NCBI RefSeq assembly: GCF_963666675.1
Contig: NZ_OY762929.1
Coordinates: 992,001-1,056,000, forward strand
From: an uncultured Desulfobacter sp.
Lineage (GTDB): Bacteria; Desulfobacterota; Desulfobacteria; Desulfobacterales; Desulfobacteraceae
DNA: 64,000 nucleotides
Reading direction: 5' to 3'
In this document: piece by piece, positions 60,101-64,000 of the stretch
Position numbering within the stretch: the stretch's first letter is position 1
Layout: each line of letters opens with the position of its first letter
Program-made: the position numbers and the translations under genes
The notes under the pieces: generated by a model
The model's database searches: none
The model's input: the letters and a program-made list of their open reading frames with translations, nothing else
Told to the model about the DNA's origin: nothing

Positions 60101-60381
60101 CCAAGGGGACAGCGGTGTTTGAGGCCGTGATCAAGTCCGGTGAAACCCGGTTTCGCCCTGTGATCTTAACTTCCTTTACCACAGTGGCCGGCCTTGCTCC
60201 ACTTCTGACGGAAACAAGCTTTCAGGCCAAATTCCTTATTCCCATGGCCGTGAGTATCAGTTTTGGTCTGGTTGCCGCCACGGTGTTGACCCTGATTTTT
60301 GTGCCGGCTTTATATGTGGTGCTCCGTGAGTTGGCGCTGTTTGTATCAGGCGGGCAGGATCGACAAGACCATGGGGGGTAA
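57172..60381 (+). CDS. RND efflux pump inner-membrane subunit (AcrB/MexF-like)
   Basis: 1,069 residues: TM1 near the N-terminus (VNLVMVFLIVAGMF), a large periplasmic loop, TM2-6 with LGILVDDAIIVGENVYTHY in TM4 (proton-relay aspartates), a second periplasmic loop, and TM8-12 with FGLIGAIVGHFIMGLDITMIS and GVVVNDSLILIDFIN. Complete HAE-1/AcrB topology. Substrate unknown; large multidrug, lipid or metabolite efflux are options. No outer-membrane factor is nearby. Confidence 0.94.
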   Translation: MKALGKWSVEHRVTVNLVMVFLIVAGMFTAINMKREMFPQFSLDMISISVEYPGASPEDVEEGICIKIEEQLKSLEDIKTMYSTAVEGHAVVTLELDAGTDITDKLNEVRTEVDLIDSFPTQAEDPVVVEIKNNEPAIYVAVYGDVGERILKQTADKIRDDLVEFEEISLAELMGVREYEISVEVSEENLRKFSLSFDDVAAAVGTGSLELPGGLIKTPGGEFLVRAKGKRYTGAEYEQIPLVTRADGTVVRLGDVARVVDGFEDKDLQSRFNGQPAAMVVVRRTSSQDTIAISNRVLAYLDDVRDDMPQGIRLGHWYNIADMVQGRIDLLLKNGIQGILLVFVVLALFLDLGLAFWVASGIPITFMGAFLFLEYIGASVNMLSLFGFIMTLGILVDDAIIVGENVYTHYAAGKTPKQAVMAAMEQVGGPVVMAVTTTIVAFAPLMFITGIMGKFIAVMPQSVICILFISLIEAFFILPAHLEGTLSHPSAGGRSPKIYKILFFWVHWLKTDIAYIHGVVRYRMERGLNRVIYSYYLPILRYCIKNRYFTLILGVGCLIISLGLIAGGHVPYTFFPKTDSDWMLSEIVYPLGTPFSTTRKTIEQIEAGAFKLNDYFRERVEGNQDIIVNTFSLVGVIPQRDWKEGVSGGHCGEAWIEIVPAARRPDVLASEVATKWREFTGDILGAEQSTFTIIGGGPGGNPIEIRLHGNSLSRMDAAAQVLKDEIASYPGTFDITDDFRPGKMEKQVYIRPGAKALGVTMADIATQLRQAYYGDEVLKIQRGKDDVKVMVRYSKQERQTESSIDRLRIRTKDNREIPLNQVARIETQRGYAAIKRVDRHRVITVSSNLDEDVANARNIVKDLSENFLPDMIKRFPGVDYDLEGQAKRSKESMESLMKGFIVAAMIIFLLLASQFRSYSQPLIIMTAIPFGLIGAIVGHFIMGLDITMISIFGIVALSGVVVNDSLILIDFINVEVAKGTAVFEAVIKSGETRFRPVILTSFTTVAGLAPLLTETSFQAKFLIPMAVSISFGLVAATVLTLIFVPALYVVLRELALFVSGGQDRQDHGG

Positions 60382-60438
60382 TTTACAAAACACTTCTTTG
60401 ACGCCCAATTTGCAAAATTTATGGTATAAACAATGCCG

Positions 60439-60474
60439 TTTTTTTAACCGATCATATTTTTTTAACCGATCATA
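60439..60474 (+). repeat. Perfect 18-bp tandem duplication
   Basis: TTTTTTTAACCGATCATA occurs twice in a row between the RND gene and the methyltransferase. Probably slippage; it could alter promoter spacing. Confidence 0.8.
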
Positions 60475-60521
60475 AGTGACCGCTCGGCCAAAGGGCGGCA
60501 ATTTAACAGGACAAGGCGTTT

Positions 60522-61391
60522 ATGAATAATATGTTTACCGAACAGATCTGGATGGATGCCTGGGTAAATGATACGGCCGGTAAAGATACCCTTGCCGTGC
60601 ATAAGGGGTATGCCACGGCACGGTTCTGGGATAAGGCGTCGGTAACATATAATACCGATAAACATGAAATCAGAAGCCGGCGTACGACCCGTGCCCTGGC
60701 GGCGCTCAGGGAAAAAGGTCTGCTGTTTGAAGGGATGCGTGTCCTTGATATCGGCTGCGGTACCGGGATGATGGCCCTGGCCCTGGCCCAGGAAGGGGCC
60801 CAGGTGACGGCCATGGATTTTTCTTCGGGTATGCTTGACCGGTTTAAAGGGGAGATTTCCGAACAGCTGAGCAGCAAAATAACCCTTGTCCAGGAAGACT
60901 GGCACCAGCTGGATATCCGGCAATGGGGATGGGAAAAGGCCTTTGATCTGGTCCTGGCCTTCATGTCGCCGGCCGTGGCCTCACCGGAATCGTTTTCAAA
61001 AATGATCAAATGCGCGGCAAAGGGGTGTGCAATCAGGGGCTGGGCGGCCCGGCGTCAGCCCGACGTGTTTAAGGAGTTGTGGGAAATGATCATGAACCGT
61101 CCTTTGGACGACAAGCCCCAAAGTATTCTTTATAAAATTAATCTGCTGTTTTCCATGGGACTCTATCCGGACGTCTATTTTGATGTGGTGGAGTGGGATC
61201 AGATGATCTCCGTGGACACCGAAACCGAGAATCAGGTCGCTTTTTTTACAAAGGTGTCCGGAAAACCGGATGGGGATATCCGGCCCGTGGTTCAGTCATA
61301 CTTGAAGGCCCGGGCCGAACAAGGGCGTGTCAGAAAAAAGCAGAAAGGGGTAACCGCTACGGCTGTTTTTCCGGTTAATCCTTTGATTTAA
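60522..61391 (+). CDS. Class I SAM-dependent methyltransferase
   Basis: 289 residues; ATG 60522. Motif I is VLDIGCGTGM (74-83), then VTAMDFSSGML with the acidic ribose contact and a FDLVLAFMSPAV post-II motif. The N-terminal extension (FWDKASVTYNT) is typical of small-molecule methyltransferases. Substrate not deducible. Monocistronic, facing the repressor gene. Confidence 0.88.
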   Translation: MNNMFTEQIWMDAWVNDTAGKDTLAVHKGYATARFWDKASVTYNTDKHEIRSRRTTRALAALREKGLLFEGMRVLDIGCGTGMMALALAQEGAQVTAMDFSSGMLDRFKGEISEQLSSKITLVQEDWHQLDIRQWGWEKAFDLVLAFMSPAVASPESFSKMIKCAAKGCAIRGWAARRQPDVFKELWEMIMNRPLDDKPQSILYKINLLFSMGLYPDVYFDVVEWDQMISVDTETENQVAFFTKVSGKPDGDIRPVVQSYLKARAEQGRVRKKQKGVTATAVFPVNPLI

Positions 61392-61402
61392 AGATAAAGC
61401 AC

Positions 61403-61438
61403 GGACGAATTTATCCTCCCTAGGGGGTGTCTTCGTCC
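61403..61438. terminator. Possible bidirectional terminator
   Basis: GGACGAA/TTCGTCC arms enclose an inner CCTCCCTAGGGGG stem between convergent genes; it overlaps the last codons of the repressor and lacks long T-runs. Confidence 0.35.
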
Positions 61439-61815
61439 ATGGATTGAATAAAGGCCTGGAATTTCTTAAATGTAGATGTGTCCATGGCATGTTCCATGCG
61501 GCATGCCGTGTCATCAGCCTTTTGTTCTTCCACACCGATAAAACGGATCAAAAAATCTTTCAACATAATATGGCGCTTTTCAATCTCTTTTGCTATTTTT
61601 TCACCTTTGGGTGTCAGGGTCACATAGCCGTAAGGTTCATAATTGATAAGCTCCTGGGCTGCAAGCTTTTTGAGCATCCCGGTAACTGATCCGCGCTTTA
61701 TGTCGAGCCGTTCGGCAATATCCTTTGAACGGGCAACCGTATTGGTTGTCTGAAGTTCGAGTATGGTTTCAAGATAGTCTTCCAGGCTTTCGGACAAGTC
61801 TATTGATTTTGGCAT
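61420..61815 (-). CDS. DtxR/MntR-type metal-dependent repressor
   Basis: 131 residues. The N-terminal winged helix (SESLEDYLETILEL, RSKDIAERLDIKRGSVTGMLKKLAAQELINYEPYGYVTLTPKGEKIA) is followed by the dimerisation domain with metal-ligand candidates in RHIMLKDFLIRFIGV and CRMEHAMD. No SH3 domain, so it is MntR-sized. It probably senses Fe or Mn. Divergent from lon. Confidence 0.9.
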   Translation of the reverse strand: MPKSIDLSESLEDYLETILELQTTNTVARSKDIAERLDIKRGSVTGMLKKLAAQELINYEPYGYVTLTPKGEKIAKEIEKRHIMLKDFLIRFIGVEEQKADDTACRMEHAMDTSTFKKFQAFIQSMDEDTP

Positions 61816-62036
61816 TCATGTTCCTCCGGTTGAAAATTTAGCATTTCTTATAATGATGTGTCTTGGTAAGTTTATCAATATATTTTTTGAAAGTTTTAAA
61901 AAAAATTAGGTGCTGTCTTACATTGTGCAACCCAAGTTTAAAGTATTGTCACGCCGTAAAATCTGTTTATAGTAATAGAATGTATTTTTGATGCCTTTAC
62001 CCGTAAGCAATAACTATTCATGATAGAGGTAAACAT

Positions 62037-64000
62037 ATGAGTGATGATTCCAGACCCATTACCCCCGAGATTGTATCAGAGGAAGACGAGGGAAATGAAA
62101 ATAAAGGCGGACTGATTACCCAGAGCACGAAGCCTAAATTTTTATACCTTGTTCCCATAACCGGACGACCCCATCTGCCCGCACAGGTCCAGCCTTTATT
62201 TGTCAGTAAAAAGCGCTGGGAGGAGACTCTGGCCAAGTCCGCCAAGGAGAATCAGGGCCTTTTAGGGCTGTGCTATTTCAGTGAAGTTAAGGGGAAATAT
62301 GTGTACAAAGAAGATTTCCCCAAAGTTGGGTGTGTGGTGCGCATGCTCAATGTCCAGGAAGTGGAGGGTAATCTGCAGTTCATTGCCCAGGGTCTTGAAC
62401 GGTTTAAAATTAAAAAGTTCTTGTCTGACAAACCGCCGTTTGTGGCCGAAGTGGAGTACCCCACTGAACCCGAGGAAGACGAGGATAAGGTCAAGGCCTA
62501 TGCCATCTCCATTATTTCAAACATCAAGCAGCTTTTATCTTTGAATCCGTTGTATTCAGAAGAGCTTAAGCAATATCTGAATCGGTTTTCACCGGACCAG
62601 CCCTCTCCGTTGACCGATTTTGCCGCCGGCATTACCACGGCGTCCGGGGATGATCTGCAGGATATTCTTGAAACAGAATCCATCCTGGACCGGATGAAAA
62701 AGGTGATGATGCTGCTGCAAAAAGAGATCGAGATTGCCAAGCTACAGACACAAATCCAAAAGGACATCAACACCAAAGTCGATGACAATAAGCGAAAGTT
62801 CTTTCTTCGGGAGCAGCTCAAGGCCATCCAGAAGGAGCTTGGCGTCCAGAAAGACGATAAAACCTCTGATGTGGATAAATTCAAAGAACGGTTTGCCGAA
62901 CTTGAACCGCCCGAGCACGTCGTCAAACGGTTTGACGAGGAAATTGAAAAATTGTCCGTGCTGGAAACCGGATCATCGGAGTACGGCGTGACCCGCAACT
63001 ATCTGGACTGGGTCACCTCCTTTCCCTGGGGTGTCTATTCCGAAGACAATATTGACATTGAGCGGGCGGAAAAGGTTCTGGACCGGGACCATGCAGGCCT
63101 CTCCGATGTCAAGGAACGGATCATCGAGTTCTTTGCCGCAGGCGTGTATAAAAAGGATATTTCCGGGTCCATCATTTTGTTTGTGGGCCCCCCCGGTGTG
63201 GGTAAAACCTCCATCGGCAAGTCCATTGCCGAAGCCCTGGGACGAAAATTTTATCGCTTTTCTCTGGGCGGCATGCGTGACGAGGCCGAGATCAAAGGCC
63301 ATCGGCGCACCTACGTAGGGGCGTTGCCGGGCAAACTGGTTCAGGCCTTGAAAGATACGGCCGTGGCCAATCCGGTAATCATGCTTGATGAGGTGGATAA
63401 GATCGGTGCATCCTACCAGGGAGATCCTGCGTCGGCATTGCTTGAAGTCCTTGATCCCGAGCAGAATGGAGAGTTTTTGGACCATTACCTGGACCTTCGC
63501 ATTGATCTGTCCAAGGTACTGTTCATCTGCACGGCCAATACCCTGGATACCATCCCCGGGCCTTTGTTGGACCGTATGGACATGATTAAACTCAGCGGCT
63601 ATATCACGTCTGAAAAGTTGGAGATCGCAAGAAAGCACCTGTGGCCGAGACTTTTGAAGCGAAATAACCTTACGGGCTCCATCATCACCATCACCGACCC
63701 CACCATCCGGCATCTCATTGAAGGCTATGCCCGGGAAGCCGGGGTGCGTAATCTTGAAAAGCTTTTAAATAAGATCATACGCAAAAGTATTGTCAAAATT
63801 CTAAAGGATAAAGAGGAGAAGATCCAGATCAATATCAAATCCCTGGAGGATCTGCTCGGCCCGCCTGCGTTCACGCCTGAAAAACAGATGACCGGGGTGG
63901 GGATTGTGACCGGTCTTGCCTGGACTGCCATGGGCGGGGCCACCTTATCCATAGAGACGGTGAAGGTGCATGGAAAAGGTCCCGGCTTCAAGCTGACCGG
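62037..64000 (+). CDS. lon: ATP-dependent protease Lon, 3' end missing
   Basis: Open from ATG 62037 (AGAGGTAAAC upstream) to the window end; 654 codons visible. Order: LON substrate-binding domain (FLYLVPITGRPHLPAQVQPLF), coiled coil (KRKFFLREQLKAIQKELG), AAA+ with Walker A GPPGVGKT at 384-391, GGMRDEAEIKGHRRTYVGALPG and VIMLDEVDKIG, then the start of the protease domain; the catalytic serine lies beyond the edge. The N-terminal ~35 residues are acidic. Cytosolic quality control and regulatory proteolysis. Confidence 0.96.
   Translation, partial: MSDDSRPITPEIVSEEDEGNENKGGLITQSTKPKFLYLVPITGRPHLPAQVQPLFVSKKRWEETLAKSAKENQGLLGLCYFSEVKGKYVYKEDFPKVGCVVRMLNVQEVEGNLQFIAQGLERFKIKKFLSDKPPFVAEVEYPTEPEEDEDKVKAYAISIISNIKQLLSLNPLYSEELKQYLNRFSPDQPSPLTDFAAGITTASGDDLQDILETESILDRMKKVMMLLQKEIEIAKLQTQIQKDINTKVDDNKRKFFLREQLKAIQKELGVQKDDKTSDVDKFKERFAELEPPEHVVKRFDEEIEKLSVLETGSSEYGVTRNYLDWVTSFPWGVYSEDNIDIERAEKVLDRDHAGLSDVKERIIEFFAAGVYKKDISGSIILFVGPPGVGKTSIGKSIAEALGRKFYRFSLGGMRDEAEIKGHRRTYVGALPGKLVQALKDTAVANPVIMLDEVDKIGASYQGDPASALLEVLDPEQNGEFLDHYLDLRIDLSKVLFICTANTLDTIPGPLLDRMDMIKLSGYITSEKLEIARKHLWPRLLKRNNLTGSIITITDPTIRHLIEGYAREAGVRNLEKLLNKIIRKSIVKILKDKEEKIQINIKSLEDLLGPPAFTPEKQMTGVGIVTGLAWTAMGGATLSIETVKVHGKGPGFKLT

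Overview
The window looks like the chromosome of a sulfate-reducing Desulfobacterota bacterium, probably Desulfobacteraceae. This rests on gene content and protein style, not on a search: an arg cluster, a two-gene homocysteine-forming module typical of anaerobes, and GlcD/GlcF-like flavin and Fe-S proteins. Two stretches of ordinary chromosome (about 1-5,420 and 46,180-64,000) flank a foreign segment of about 40.7 kb.

Left chromosome: argD (cut by the window edge), argF, argH, a small lipoprotein, folK and a transaldolase in tight tandem, then a promoter and tRNA-Gly(GCC) / tRNA-Cys(GCA).

Island, 5,419-46,180: the 3' part of tRNA-Cys plus its terminator (about 105 bp) recurs almost perfectly at 46,077-46,180, and a tyrosine integrase (45,004-45,852) lies just inside that copy. 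This is an attL/attR pair. Inside are a replication-like gene with a DnaA-domain-I-like region, an IstB remnant, a ketopantoate-reductase-like gene with a divergent AraC regulator, HipBA, and an 8.4-kb sub-element (11,676-20,030). That sub-element is bounded by inverted ~215-bp repeats and carries a single-domain tyrosine recombinase, VapBC and a 1,700-residue exported RCC1/CARDB/TSP3/dockerin-like protein. The rest resembles a damaged metallophore locus: a NusG paralog, a truncated AMP-ligase-like start, a saccharopine-dehydrogenase-like / membrane / GlcD / GlcF operon, a TonB receptor, a broken DUF4198 gene, a YbtP/YbtQ-like ABC pair, a type II thioesterase and a cysteine-synthase-like enzyme. 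No NRPS or PKS is present. IS elements are nested in one another: IS3-type inside IS66, IS66 against an IS110 relic, and a second IS3-type inside an IS1380-type transposase, alongside an IS200-like element and a group II intron relic. Both IS3 insertions have 5-bp target duplications, and removing them restores the interrupted frames exactly.

Right chromosome: a DUF39 plus NIL/ferredoxin pair (aspartate semialdehyde to homocysteine), then a coupled operon of SET-domain protein, fold-III decarboxylase, class III aminotransferase and aminobutyraldehyde-dehydrogenase-like enzyme (probably a diamine-to-GABA route). A sigma-54 activator with a degenerate receiver follows. Five copies of a 17-bp palindrome and two -24/-12-like promoters around these genes suggest one regulon. 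Then come tRNA-Lys, yebG, an RND efflux pair, a methyltransferase, a DtxR-type repressor and the start of lon.
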